Assembly: GCF_015910445.1 (NCBI RefSeq)
Contig: NZ_CP048882.1
Location: forward strand, 3,348,001-3,412,000
Direction: 5' to 3'
Length of the DNA stretch: 64,000 nucleotides
Origin: Streptomyces bathyalis
GTDB lineage: Bacteria > Actinomycetota > Actinomycetes > Streptomycetales > Streptomycetaceae
Shown here: piece after piece, positions 52,052 through 60,984 of the stretch
How positions within the stretch are numbered: position 1 is the stretch's first letter
Layout of the letters: every line of letters begins with the position of its first letter
Notes under the pieces: generated by a model
Databases searched by the model: none
What the model saw: only the letters and a program-made list of their open reading frames with translations
Told to the model about the DNA's origin: nothing
Translations under genes and position numbers: made by a program

Positions 52052-53331
52052 TGGCCGCTTCGGACGCACCGGGCGGCGACTCGTCCATACGCACGGCCGA
52101 CGGGGCCACGGAGCGGGACACCGCACCTGAGTCGGCACAGAAGCCGGAGCCGGCGGAGGGGTCGGCACAGGAACCGGAATCGGTGGGGGAACCGGCCGGT
52201 GAGGAACCCGCCGCCCGCCGCTGGTGCTGGGGAACGCGACTGCTGGTGGCAGGCACGGCGCTCTGGACGGTCCTCCTCGTCCTGCACGTCACGCTCACCG
52301 GTCGCTGGCGGCCATGGATCGTCGTCGAGATCGTCCCGCCGCTGACCGCGGTGGTGGTGCCTCTGCTGCTGCTCGCAGTCGTGCCGTTCGCGGCGCCGGT
52401 ACGCCGCTGGCTCTCCGCGGTCCTGGTGCTCCTGCTGCTGGCCGGGGCCCATCTGGCCGGCTTCGGATGGACGGGAACCACCTCGGACAGCGCCCGCGGC
52501 ACGGAGGTCAAGGTCTTCGCCTGGTCCTCGGACTACTGGCAGATGGCGGCCGGCGACAAGGACGCCTTCTACGACTTCCTGCGCCGCCAGGACGCCGACG
52601 TGTATCTCCTGCACGAATACCTCAACTGGAACTACACGAACCGGGACGAGCAGCAGGTATGCACAAGTCCTGTCCGCATCGACGACACGGCCCGGCTGCG
52701 CGCGGAGTTCCCCGGCTACCGGCTGCTCGTGCAGGGCGAGTTGCTCACTCTGACCCGGTTGCCCGTCGTCGAAGCGCCGGGTGAGAAGGCTCCGGCCAAG
52801 GGTGAGGACTGGTACTGGAAGCTGGCGAAGTCCCAGCGCACCGATATCCGCGCGGGCGGGCGGACGGTCTCCTTCTACAACGTGCATCTGCCGATCCGCT
52901 TCCGGCCCTGCGACCTCCGCTACGGGTGGGACCGCTTCCGCCAAGCCTCCAAGTTCCAGGAGGACTGGTGGACCAGGGAGCTGCGCAAGCTGCGCGCGGA
53001 TCTGGGCAGCAACTCCCACCCGGCCGTGGTGGCCGGCGACTTCAACGCGGCCTGGATGGACCGCTACCCGCTCGGAGCCGGTACGCGGCCGCACAACCCG
53101 GGCGGCTCCCTGTTTCCCGCCCGCACCTGGCCCGCCTGCGAAGGCTCCTGCTCACTGCCCCAGTCGTGGCGCGTACTGCCCCAACTGTGGCGTTTCGACT
53201 GGCTGTTCACCAGCGACGACCTGGCGGTCTCCAGCTACCGGCTCGGCGGCGGCGAGGCCCTCTCGGACCATGCGGCTCAGAAGATCCGCCTGGTCGTCCC
53301 GCGCAAGGAGTCGTCGGCGCACGCCCGATGA
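52051..53331 (+). CDS. Membrane endonuclease/exonuclease/phosphatase (EEP) protein, VanJ-like
   Basis: A 426-residue protein: a polar cytosolic lead, three hydrophobic spans (about 57-77, 85-113 and 118-140), then a large external EEP domain with VYLLHEYLNWN, YNVHLPIRF, VVAGDFNAAW, and a closing LSDHAAQKI (catalytic Asp-His). This architecture is that of VanJ of S. coelicolor, an envelope phosphatase linked to teicoplanin resistance. It is probably a phosphatase for a polyprenyl phosphate or diphosphate outside the membrane. The start codon overlaps the epimerase stop. Confidence 0.85.
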   Translation: MAASDAPGGDSSIRTADGATERDTAPESAQKPEPAEGSAQEPESVGEPAGEEPAARRWCWGTRLLVAGTALWTVLLVLHVTLTGRWRPWIVVEIVPPLTAVVVPLLLLAVVPFAAPVRRWLSAVLVLLLLAGAHLAGFGWTGTTSDSARGTEVKVFAWSSDYWQMAAGDKDAFYDFLRRQDADVYLLHEYLNWNYTNRDEQQVCTSPVRIDDTARLRAEFPGYRLLVQGELLTLTRLPVVEAPGEKAPAKGEDWYWKLAKSQRTDIRAGGRTVSFYNVHLPIRFRPCDLRYGWDRFRQASKFQEDWWTRELRKLRADLGSNSHPAVVAGDFNAAWMDRYPLGAGTRPHNPGGSLFPARTWPACEGSCSLPQSWRVLPQLWRFDWLFTSDDLAVSSYRLGGGEALSDHAAQKIRLVVPRKESSAHAR

Positions 53332-54533
53332 CGTCCCGTACCGGCACCGCATCGCACCACTCCCGCGCCACATCCCACGACGAGGAAGGGAACACCGTGC
53401 TGCAACCTGACAGGTTCGACGTGACGGTGATGCTCGACTACTACACGCCGTACGTCAGCGGACTGACGGAGGCGGCACGGCTGACCGCGGAAGGACTCGC
53501 CGCGCGCGGCTGGAAGGTCGCGGTCGCCTGCTACCAGCACGACCCCGAGCTGCCCCGGTACGAGGTCGTCAACGGCGTCCACGTCTTCCGGGCGCCCGTG
53601 CTCGCGAAGATCAGCCGGGGCTTCATCAGCCCCCAACTCCCGCTGCTGGCAGGGCGGCTCGCGGCGCGCTCCGACATCCTGCACATGCATCTGCCCAACC
53701 CCGAGGCCGGGTTCGTCGCCGCGCTCAGGCGCCGGGCCCGGCTGGTCGTGACGTACCACATCGACGTCTTCCTGCCCGACAACCCGGTGAACCGCTTCGG
53801 GATGTGGGCCGTCGACCAGACCTGCAAGTCGGCCGTACGCAAGGCGGACCTGGTCATCACCAACAGCGAGGACCAAGCGCACGGTTCGCGCATCTGGCCG
53901 ACGATCCGGCGCCGCCGCCTGGAGCCCATCTCCTCCCCCTGCGTGGACCGCAACGGCGGTACGCCCAGCATGCGGGACGGCGACGGGCTGCACGTCGGCT
54001 TCATGGGCCGGATCACCGTGGACAAGGGCATCGAGTACCTCATCCGCGCGTTCCGCTCCCACGACGACCCGGACGCGCGGCTGCTGATCGCGGGCGACTA
54101 CGCGACCGTCGCGGGTGGCAGCAACATCGACCAGCTGCGGGCCGAGGTCGGCGACGACTCGCGCATCCGCTTCACGGGGCTGTTGCGCGGCGAGGCCGTA
54201 CGGGACTTCTACGCATCGATCGACGTGTTCGCGCTGCCCTCGATCTCGGAGTCGTTCGGCATCGTCCAGGTCGAGGCCATGATGGCGGGCATCCCGCCCG
54301 TGAGCACCGAACTCCCCGGCTCCCGCTACCCGGTGGCGGCCACCGGCTTCGGCCGGCTCGTACCGCCGCGCGACCCGGACGCCCTGCGCGAGGCGATCGT
54401 GGAGCTGGCCCGTATGCCGGCCGAGGACCGGGAATCCGGACGGGAAGTGGCGACGAAGCTCTTCGGCGGCGAGGCCTTCCTCGACGCGCACGAAGAGGCG
54501 TTCCGGCAGCTCCTGAGAGGCAGCCGGTCGTGA
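53328..54533 (+). CDS. Family 4 glycosyltransferase, first copy
   Basis: A 401-residue GT-B enzyme. The N-terminal domain has VTVMLDYYTPYVSGLTEAARLTAEGLAARG; the C-terminal donor-binding part has GFMGRITVDKGIEYLIRAF and the E-x7-E motif (SISESFGIVQVEAMM). The ATG overlaps the EEP stop by four bases; a second start with GAAGGGA is at 53398. It probably transfers a sugar from a nucleotide or polyprenyl donor in the operon's pathway. Confidence 0.92.
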   Translation: MTSRTGTASHHSRATSHDEEGNTVLQPDRFDVTVMLDYYTPYVSGLTEAARLTAEGLAARGWKVAVACYQHDPELPRYEVVNGVHVFRAPVLAKISRGFISPQLPLLAGRLAARSDILHMHLPNPEAGFVAALRRRARLVVTYHIDVFLPDNPVNRFGMWAVDQTCKSAVRKADLVITNSEDQAHGSRIWPTIRRRRLEPISSPCVDRNGGTPSMRDGDGLHVGFMGRITVDKGIEYLIRAFRSHDDPDARLLIAGDYATVAGGSNIDQLRAEVGDDSRIRFTGLLRGEAVRDFYASIDVFALPSISESFGIVQVEAMMAGIPPVSTELPGSRYPVAATGFGRLVPPRDPDALREAIVELARMPAEDRESGREVATKLFGGEAFLDAHEEAFRQLLRGSRS

Positions 54534-55579
54534 AGCTGCCCGGCGGCGGGGACACCATGGGGGAACGGCGCGGCCCGGCCGCGGCCGCCCTGCCCGGTCA
54601 GCGTCAGGTCGTGCCGCCCATGACACTGGTCCCGGAACCCGTCCGCTCCGGGAGCGGTGCGCACGGTCCGCCGGAGGACGGCCCGTCCCTCGCCGCGGCA
54701 CCCCGGACGCGGTTACCCGCGGCGCTGGTGCTGCTGCGCCCCCGCCAGTGGGTGAAGAACGTCTTCGTGCTCATCGCGCCGCTCGCGGTGGATCCGGCGG
54801 CGGTCCTGCGGCATCTGACTTGGGCGCTGGCGACGGTCGTCACGTTCACGGCGGCGTCGGCGGCGGTCTACGTCCTCAACGACTGGCTCGACCGGGAGCA
54901 GGACCGGCTGCACCCCGTCAAGCGGCACCGCCCGCTGGCCTCCGGGAAGGTCGGACCGCTGGGCGCGCTGCTGCTGGGCACGGGCTGTCTGGCGACGCTG
55001 GCGGCCGCCGGAGTGCTGCTGCCCCTGCCCGTGCAGGCCACCGTCGGCGGGTACGCGGTGCTCAACCTGGCGTACTGCCTGCTGCTGAAGCACTATCCGC
55101 TGGTCGACGTCAGCGTCGTCGCCACCGGGTTCGTGCTGCGGGCCGTCGCGGGCTGCCTCGTGGTGGCGGCGCCGTTCAACCCCGCCCTGATCATCTGCGT
55201 GTACTGCACCTGTCTGCTGATGTCGCTCGGCAAGCGGCGGCACGAACTGGAGACGGCGACCCTCCGGGGGCAGGCGGCGGCGCAGCGGCCCGCCCTCTCC
55301 GGCTACTCGGTCCCGCTGCTCGACCAGCTCACGGCCGTGCTGCTGGCGGCCACGCTGATCAGCTACGAACTGTTCGTCCTCTCCGCGCCGCATCCGCACA
55401 GCTCCGTACTGGCCGTCGTCACCGTGCCGTTCGCCGTCTTCGCCCTGTGCCGTTACGCGCAACTGCTGGCGGTGGACCGCAGCGGCGGCGAACCCGGTCA
55501 GGACGTGCTCACGGACGTGCCGCTCCTGATCAACGCCGTGCTCTGGCTGGCCTGTCTGGCCGTCGGCCGAGTTCTGTGA
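54530..55579 (+). CDS. UbiA-family prenyltransferase, similar to decaprenyl-phosphate phosphoribosyltransferase
   Basis: A 349-residue protein with about eight hydrophobic spans after a disordered lead of about 60 residues. Key motifs are LLRPRQWVKNVFVLIAPL and the Asp-rich NDWLDREQDRLHPVKRHRPLASG, which together match the DPPR synthase branch that joins phosphoribose to a polyprenyl phosphate. A second motif is around SLGKRRHELE. The GTG overlaps the glycosyltransferase stop. It implies that the pathway uses a polyprenyl-phosphate sugar. Confidence 0.88.
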   Translation: MKLPGGGDTMGERRGPAAAALPGQRQVVPPMTLVPEPVRSGSGAHGPPEDGPSLAAAPRTRLPAALVLLRPRQWVKNVFVLIAPLAVDPAAVLRHLTWALATVVTFTAASAAVYVLNDWLDREQDRLHPVKRHRPLASGKVGPLGALLLGTGCLATLAAAGVLLPLPVQATVGGYAVLNLAYCLLLKHYPLVDVSVVATGFVLRAVAGCLVVAAPFNPALIICVYCTCLLMSLGKRRHELETATLRGQAAAQRPALSGYSVPLLDQLTAVLLAATLISYELFVLSAPHPHSSVLAVVTVPFAVFALCRYAQLLAVDRSGGEPGQDVLTDVPLLINAVLWLACLAVGRVL

Positions 55580-55834
55580 GCACACCGACTCGGTCCGAGC
55601 CTGCACGCATCCCCCGATCCCTCAGCACGACCCGGGAACCGTACGGCGGGCCGGCGCCTGCGGGGAGTGGCCTGACGGGCCCTCAGCGGTGCGTGTCCCC
55701 GAAGCCGATCAGACGTCCTCGGCCCGGCGGAGCCGGCGGAACTCGTGCGGGCCGTCGGACGGCTCGCACGACCGGCCGTGCACCCACTGCGGCCGCGAGG
55801 TCACGACCCCACCCATGAGGGCTGCGAAGAGAGG

Positions 55835-57208
55835 ATGCTCCACTTGACTCGCCCCAGCACGTCGAGTCGCCCGAGCCCGGGCCTCGGCACCGCCCCACCA
55901 CGCTCCCCGCTGCGGCGGGTGGTGGTGGTCTGTCACCAGTACCCGCCCTGGAACGTGGGCGGCCTGGCGGAGTACGCGCAGCGGTTCGTCCAGTGCGCCC
56001 AACGGGAGCGCGACGACGTGCCGTTGACGCTGTACACCCTGAACTGCCCCGAGAACCTCCCGCGACGCGAGCGGAACGGCTCCCTGACGATCCGGCGGCC
56101 CTGGCTGCCGCGCCGGCTCAAGCGGCGCATCGTGGCGCCGAAGAACCATCTGGCACCCAGCGGCCGGGCCCTGTTCGCGCTCTCCCTGCTCGCCTTCAAT
56201 CTGGCGACACTGCCCACGCTCGTACGAGCCCGCCGGTCGGGCACGGTGGTGGCCGTGCACGACTGGCAGAGTGCCGTCGCCGGAATCCTCGCGGCCACCG
56301 TGCTACGGCTGCCCGTGGTCTATCACGTCCACAACACCGAGATGACCATGGCCGAACAGCCCGATGTGACCGATCCCTTCCGGCTGATCGAGATCAGTCA
56401 GCGGCTGCTCGCCGGAGTCGCGGCCCGGGTCGTCGTGCCCACCCCGGAGCTGGGACGGCTGGCCGTCGCGCACGGCTGGCGGGCGGACCGCATCGAGGTC
56501 GTCCCGCACGGCTGCGAGACCGGCGCGGTCCCGGCCGACCGGAACGCCGACGACGCGGAGCTCGGCCACGAGCGGGAGCGGGAGCGGAGCGGGCTCCGCG
56601 CGGAACTCGGGCTTCCTCCCGACGCCCCGCTGTTGGTCTTCGCCGGCCGGCTCAGCACGATCAAAGGCGTTCCCACGCTGCTGCACGCCCTGCCCGTGAT
56701 CGCCCGCCGCCACCCCGGCGTCCAGTTGGTGATGCTCGGCGTCGGCCTCGCCGGCACGGACCAGGACGAGGCGGTGGACCGGCTGGTCACCGAGCTCGGC
56801 ATCGGGGACCGGACGCACGTCTACCACCGCTACCTGCCCCAGGAGGAGGTGCGACGCCACTATCTCGCCGCCGACGCCTGCGTCTTCCCCTCGCGTTACG
56901 AGCCGTTCGGGCTGGTCTCGGTCGAAGCGATGGCCCTGGCGGCCCCGGTGGTGCTCGGCTCCGGCTTCTCCACGCTGATCTCCGACGGCGAGGGCAGCGA
57001 CGGTCCGGCGGCGCTGCGGATGCGCGGCGACACCCCCGACGAACTGGCCGACCTCGTCTGCCAGTTGTTGGACGACCCCGCCGCAGCTGCACGGCTGGCC
57101 GCCCGCGGCCGGGCCCACGCCTGTCAGAACTTCCGCTGGCCGGACACCATCACCCGCACTCTCGGCCTGTACGAGAGCCTGACGCGCCGGGAGCCCAGTC
57201 GTGGATGA
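55835..57208 (+). CDS. Family 4 glycosyltransferase, second copy
   Basis: A 457-residue GT-B enzyme from ATG 55835 (GAAGAGAGG upstream). It has VVVVCHQYPPWNVGGLAEYAQRF near the start, like glycogen-synthase and sugar-lipid GT4 enzymes. In the C-terminal domain are FAGRLSTIKGVPTLLHAL and the E-x7-E motif in SRYEPFGLVSVEAM. The gap of 255 bp after the UbiA gene is the only sizeable one in the operon, so an internal promoter is possible. The next gene overlaps its end by eight bases. Confidence 0.9.
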   Translation: MLHLTRPSTSSRPSPGLGTAPPRSPLRRVVVVCHQYPPWNVGGLAEYAQRFVQCAQRERDDVPLTLYTLNCPENLPRRERNGSLTIRRPWLPRRLKRRIVAPKNHLAPSGRALFALSLLAFNLATLPTLVRARRSGTVVAVHDWQSAVAGILAATVLRLPVVYHVHNTEMTMAEQPDVTDPFRLIEISQRLLAGVAARVVVPTPELGRLAVAHGWRADRIEVVPHGCETGAVPADRNADDAELGHERERERSGLRAELGLPPDAPLLVFAGRLSTIKGVPTLLHALPVIARRHPGVQLVMLGVGLAGTDQDEAVDRLVTELGIGDRTHVYHRYLPQEEVRRHYLAADACVFPSRYEPFGLVSVEAMALAAPVVLGSGFSTLISDGEGSDGPAALRMRGDTPDELADLVCQLLDDPAAAARLAARGRAHACQNFRWPDTITRTLGLYESLTRREPSRG

Positions 57209-58172
57209 CACCAGCAGCCCCGGGCGGCGGCCACGCTGGCGGCTGCTGGCCGGCTGGGCACTGGCCTGCGTCATCGTCGCCGGGCTCGTGCTGGCCCTCC
57301 GTGGACAGGACTGGTCGGCCACGCGCCCCATGGTGACCCTCCAGGCGCTGCCCTTCCTGCTGCTCTCCTGCGTGGTCAACGTGGCAGCACTGCTGTGCGC
57401 GATGATGTCCTGGCGCAGCGTCCTCGCCGATCTGGGGCATCCCCTCCCCCGCCGCACCGCCGCCGGTGTCTACTTCGTCGGGATGAGCGCCAAGTACGCG
57501 CCCGGGGCGCTCTGGGTGGTCCTCACCCATGCGCGGCTCGCTCAGAGTGTCGGTGTCGGAGCGCTGGTCACCGTCGCCGTCTGGCTGCTCAACATCCCGA
57601 TCGTGCTGCTGACCGGGATGGTCGTCGGCAGCCTGGCCGCGCCCCCGATGCTCGGCGGCTGGAGCTGGCTGCTGCTGCTCCCGGCCGCGTCGCTGGCCTT
57701 CGTGATGGCTCGGCCGACGCTGGTGGGCCGGGCCGCGCAGGCGGGTGCCCGCCTGCTGCGCCGGGAACTGACCACATCCGGCTCGGGACGGCAGATCCGC
57801 GCGGCCATCAGCTGGCAGATCGCCTGCCGTCTGGTCTCCGGCCTCCATCTGTGGCTGCTCACGCTCGCCATGGGCGCGCCCGTGTGGCAGTCCCTGGTGG
57901 TCAGCATCGGAGCGTTCGCGCTGGCCACGGGGCTCAGCTCGGTCGTCGTGGTACTGCCCGACGGCGCCCTGATCCGGGAGATGGTCCTGATCGGGACGCT
58001 CTCCCAGGTGCTGCCCGTCACCGCGGCCACAGCCGTGGCGGTGGCCAGCCGCGCCGTCTGCCTGCTGACGGATCTGCTGGCCAGCGGCGTGTGCGCGCTG
58101 ACCATGGTGTCCCGGCGGTGGCGCCCCGAAGCCATCACGGACGGTGTCACCGAGCTTCCCCGCTCGGGGTGA
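57201..58172 (+). CDS. Lysylphosphatidylglycerol synthase TM-region (UPF0104) membrane protein
   Basis: A 323-residue protein with about eight hydrophobic spans and the family motif YFVGMSAKYAPGALWVVLTHARLAQ. It has only the flippase-like half of MprF, without the aminoacyl-transferase domain, so it may move a glycolipid across the membrane. It is the last gene of the operon. Confidence 0.85.
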   Translation: MDDTSSPGRRPRWRLLAGWALACVIVAGLVLALRGQDWSATRPMVTLQALPFLLLSCVVNVAALLCAMMSWRSVLADLGHPLPRRTAAGVYFVGMSAKYAPGALWVVLTHARLAQSVGVGALVTVAVWLLNIPIVLLTGMVVGSLAAPPMLGGWSWLLLLPAASLAFVMARPTLVGRAAQAGARLLRRELTTSGSGRQIRAAISWQIACRLVSGLHLWLLTLAMGAPVWQSLVVSIGAFALATGLSSVVVVLPDGALIREMVLIGTLSQVLPVTAATAVAVASRAVCLLTDLLASGVCALTMVSRRWRPEAITDGVTELPRSG

Positions 58173-58526
58173 CGCCGGACGGCAGGCACGTACTCGCCGG
58201 CCGCCCTGGGGCGCGGGGAACTGTGTGCCCCTCTGCCACTCAGCGTGTCGGCCAAGCCATGCCCGACGGGGGCGCGTTCGCGGGAGATCAGGCGGCCGGC
58301 GGCCTTCTCGGCGTCGGTGGGTGGCAGGCGCAGGACGGTGGGGTGCGCAGGACGGGGGCGCACTTGGCCGCTGCCGGAGTCGGCCTCGTAGCTGTCGAGG
58401 AGAAGGCGGACTCCGCAGCGCGATCAACGGCGGTTCGGCGGGTGTTGGTGGCGGAGGTGAGAAGAGCGATCCGCGGCGGCGGGCCGAATCCGACGCGCTG
58501 CCGCGGGTAGTTGGTGATCGAGACAC
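58173..58526. other. Intergenic region after the operon
   Basis: Unremarkable sequence between the operon end and the convergent small gene. No clear terminator hairpin or gene was identified. Confidence 0.5.
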
Positions 58527-58724
58527 TCAGCCCGGAGGCTGCAAGGCGGGCTTTTCGTACCGCGGCGGCTCCAGCCAATCGGCCACCGAGCGCAGCGAAC
58601 GCGCCAGCGCTTGCCGTGAGAAGCGGGGTCTGCGGGGTGCGTCGTCGGCTACGGGTGCGTTCGGTAAGGCAGAATCCGCCTCGCGCATCGCATTCACGAT
58701 CATGGGGCCTTCGATGGGGATCAT
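58527..58724 (-). CDS. Small hypothetical protein
   Basis: A 65-residue protein (MIPIEGPMIVNAMREADSALPN...SRQALARSLRSVADWLEPPRYEK) with a strong RBS, GGAGGAG six bases before ATG. It lies about 80 bp downstream of the MerR gene on the same strand. No domain was recognised. Confidence 0.6.
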   Translation of the reverse strand: MIPIEGPMIVNAMREADSALPNAPVADDAPRRPRFSRQALARSLRSVADWLEPPRYEKPALQPPG

Positions 58725-58805
58725 GTCATCTCCTCCAAGCCGATGAAACGGGGTGGCGGCCCGGTCTGTGCCCGGACCATGAGTTCGCGGTAGCCGGCGT
58801 CCTGT

Positions 58806-59216
58806 TCACCGCTGATCCTTCCTCGGGGGAGGGTCCTCCCCGTTCTCGGCCGCTGTGTACGCAGCCACCTTCCACTCGATGAGTTCGAGGTCGGCCTGGA
58901 GCTGACGCAGGTCCGCCCGTACCCGTTCGCCGTGGGAGCGCAGCAGCGCCAGCCGAGCGGCCCTCGTGGCGTCGTTTCCGCTGCGTGAGTGCCTGCTGAA
59001 CTCGCGCACCGCCTCGATCGGCATCCCGGTGCGGCGCAGCGCGACCAGTACGTCCAAGAGTCCGAGGGCGTCGGCGTCGAAGCGGCGCCGCCCACCCGTG
59101 TCGCGGGGCAGCTCTCCGAGCAGACCCTCGCGGTCGTAGTAGCGCAGCGTGTCCACGGTCAGCCCCGACTGCCGCGCTGCCTCACCGATGCTCACGTATC
59201 TCTCGGACGTCGTCAT
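58806..59216 (-). CDS. MerR-family transcriptional regulator
   Basis: A 136-residue protein with the MerR winged helix (YVSIGEAARQSGLTVDTLRYYDREGLL), the second helix (ALGLLDVLVALRRTGMPIEAVREF) and a C-terminal coiled coil. There are no metal-binding cysteines in the C-terminal part, so it likely senses an organic effector or redox state by another route. ATG 59216 lies just after a MerR-type dyad, indicating autoregulation. Confidence 0.9.
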   Translation of the reverse strand: MTTSERYVSIGEAARQSGLTVDTLRYYDREGLLGELPRDTGGRRRFDADALGLLDVLVALRRTGMPIEAVREFSRHSRSGNDATRAARLALLRSHGERVRADLRQLQADLELIEWKVAAYTAAENGEDPPPRKDQR

Positions 59217-59225
59217 GGCGAACAC

Positions 59226-59255
59226 CTTGCAACCTGGAGTGCACACCAGGTCAAG
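59226..59255 (-). promoter_or_regulatory. MerR-type operator of the merR gene
   Basis: The minus strand reads CTTGACCTGGTGTGCACTCC then AGGTTGCAAG: a TTGACC -35 and CCTGG-N8-CCAGG arms, ending ten bases before the ATG. It shares CTTGACCTGG and CTCCAG with the aldo/keto reductase operator. Confidence 0.7.
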
Positions 59256-59317
59256 GACCGGGTTCGGCCAACGTCCGCGGGTGTGTGAAACGAACGGCAC
59301 ACACCCGGTCAGCCGGA

Positions 59318-60601
59318 TCAGGGCTTGAGGGCATTGAGCTTCTTCTGAAGGCTCTCAAGTGCCGCCGCGGAGCTCTTCTTTCCGGTCAGCGCGGCGTGCA
59401 CCTCCTGCTGGATGACTTTGCTGGCATCTCCGTAACGCACCACGCGCGGTCTCGGCTCGGCGCCGACGATGGACTTCTTCAGCACCGGCAGCCACGGGAA
59501 GTCCTCCGCCAGCTTCGGGTCGTCGTACAGCTTCGCGAAGACGGGCGCCTGCGTCGCCTTGGTGAGCCGCAGCCGCGCGCCCTCCTCGCTGGTCACATAG
59601 CGCATGAAGTCCAGGGCCGTGGCCTTGTTGCGAGCGGTGGAGGACAGGGCGAGATTGTGACCGCCGAGGGAGGAGGCTCCTGTGCCCTTCTCACCGGGTA
59701 TCGGAGCGACGCCGAACTTGTCGACGACCTTGTTGCCCTTGGCCTTCGTGTTCGACACGCCGTACTGGTAGGGCCAGTTGCGGTAGAAGAGCAACCGCTC
59801 CTTCTCGAAGTCCTGTCGGCCGTTCTCCTCCATGAACTTGATGCCGTTCTCGGGCATCGTGCCGTCGCGGAAGCCCTTGATCAGGTTGTCCAGGCCGCGC
59901 TTGGCCTCGGGCGTGTCCAGGTGCGGGTTGCCCTTGGCGTCGGTGACCTGGCCGCCCGCGGAGTTCACCGCCTCGGAGAAGTTGACGGTCAGCCCCTCGT
60001 ACTTCTCGAACTGGCCGCCGTAGCAGGACATCCCCTTCTGCTTCGGCAGGACCTCGTCGCAGGCCTCGCGCATCTCGTCCCAGGTCTTGGGCGGCTCGAT
60101 GTTCGCCTTCTCCAGCAGGTCGCTGCGGTAGTAGAGCAGCGCGCCGTCGGAGGTGTACGGCATCGCGAACAACTTGTCGCGGTACTTGGCCGTGCCGTTG
60201 ATGGGGCCGAGCGTCTTGTCGAACGGGAAGGAACTCTTGGGGAGTTCGTCGATCCAGCGGTTCGCGGCGAACTCGGCGGTCCACACGACGTCGAGCGTGA
60301 GCACCGTGTAGGTGTCCGCCTTCAGCCGCGCGTTCCGGATCATTTTCGCCCGCTGCTCTTCGGAGTCCTCGGGCAGTCCGATGAAGGTGACCTTCTCACC
60401 GGGGTGCCTGTCGTTCCAGCGTTTGATCAGCTTCTCGACCGTTCCCGAGGTGTTCTTGCCCGAGACGAACGTGATGGGCCCGCGCTCTTTGGCATCGGTT
60501 CCGCTCCCGTCGCTCGCCGTGCTCGGACCGCAGCCGCCGAGGAGCGTGAGTGCGGCAGTGACGGCAGTGCACGGCAGCAGTCGTCGTTCGATGGCACGCA
60601 C
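59318..60601 (-). CDS. ABC transporter sugar-binding lipoprotein (orphan)
   Basis: A 427-residue extracellular solute-binding protein with a lipoprotein signal (TAVTAALTLLGGC) and the family 1 SBP fold (WNDRHPGEKVTFIGLPEDSEEQRAKM, MPYTSDGALLYYRSDLLEK). GTG 60601 has AGGAG upstream. It resembles trehalose/maltose-type binding proteins. No permease or ATPase genes adjoin, so it must use a distant transporter. Its upstream region is inverted-repeat copy B. Confidence 0.9.
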   Translation of the reverse strand: MRAIERRLLPCTAVTAALTLLGGCGPSTASDGSGTDAKERGPITFVSGKNTSGTVEKLIKRWNDRHPGEKVTFIGLPEDSEEQRAKMIRNARLKADTYTVLTLDVVWTAEFAANRWIDELPKSSFPFDKTLGPINGTAKYRDKLFAMPYTSDGALLYYRSDLLEKANIEPPKTWDEMREACDEVLPKQKGMSCYGGQFEKYEGLTVNFSEAVNSAGGQVTDAKGNPHLDTPEAKRGLDNLIKGFRDGTMPENGIKFMEENGRQDFEKERLLFYRNWPYQYGVSNTKAKGNKVVDKFGVAPIPGEKGTGASSLGGHNLALSSTARNKATALDFMRYVTSEEGARLRLTKATQAPVFAKLYDDPKLAEDFPWLPVLKKSIVGAEPRPRVVRYGDASKVIQQEVHAALTGKKSSAAALESLQKKLNALKP

Positions 60602-60984
60602 ATGATCTCCTCTTGCCTTGCCGTGCCTTGGAGGTGTGCGGCTCGGCTCCCCTTCGCGGACGGCTCAGTTGAGCACAGGCCCGCTGTCAGAAACCTCGCA
60701 GCCGGTGACAGGCATGTGTCAGCGACACGGCTGCGCTTTCGGCCTGCGCCGACCGCTGCCGCACCGGGAAGATCGCCTGCTCTGGCAGCGGCTTCGCATG
60801 GTCCGCGTCTGACGGCCTGCACCGGCGTGTGCCGTCCCGGTTGCCGTCGGGACCTGGTATCGCTGCCGCATCACATGGCTCGAGACATGCTCCGCCGGCC
60901 GACGCAGGGTTCGCGCGTCACCAGAGGCTCGTGGAGGCAAGCGGGCGCCGTCGGCCGGCGCGCGCAGCTCGGTCCGGCCCCGGT
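60602..60984. other. Upstream region of the binding-protein gene
   Basis: Contains inverted-repeat copy B (60617-60786) and about 200 bp without a supported gene before the LysR 3' end. Confidence 0.6.
60617..60786 (-). repeat. Inverted-repeat copy B
   Basis: About 170 bp that match, in reverse complement, copy A at 48981-49169. It ends 16 bp before the start of the sugar-binding gene, so it appears to be that gene's promoter/operator region. It has the same TGTCAG-type motifs. Confidence 0.85.
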
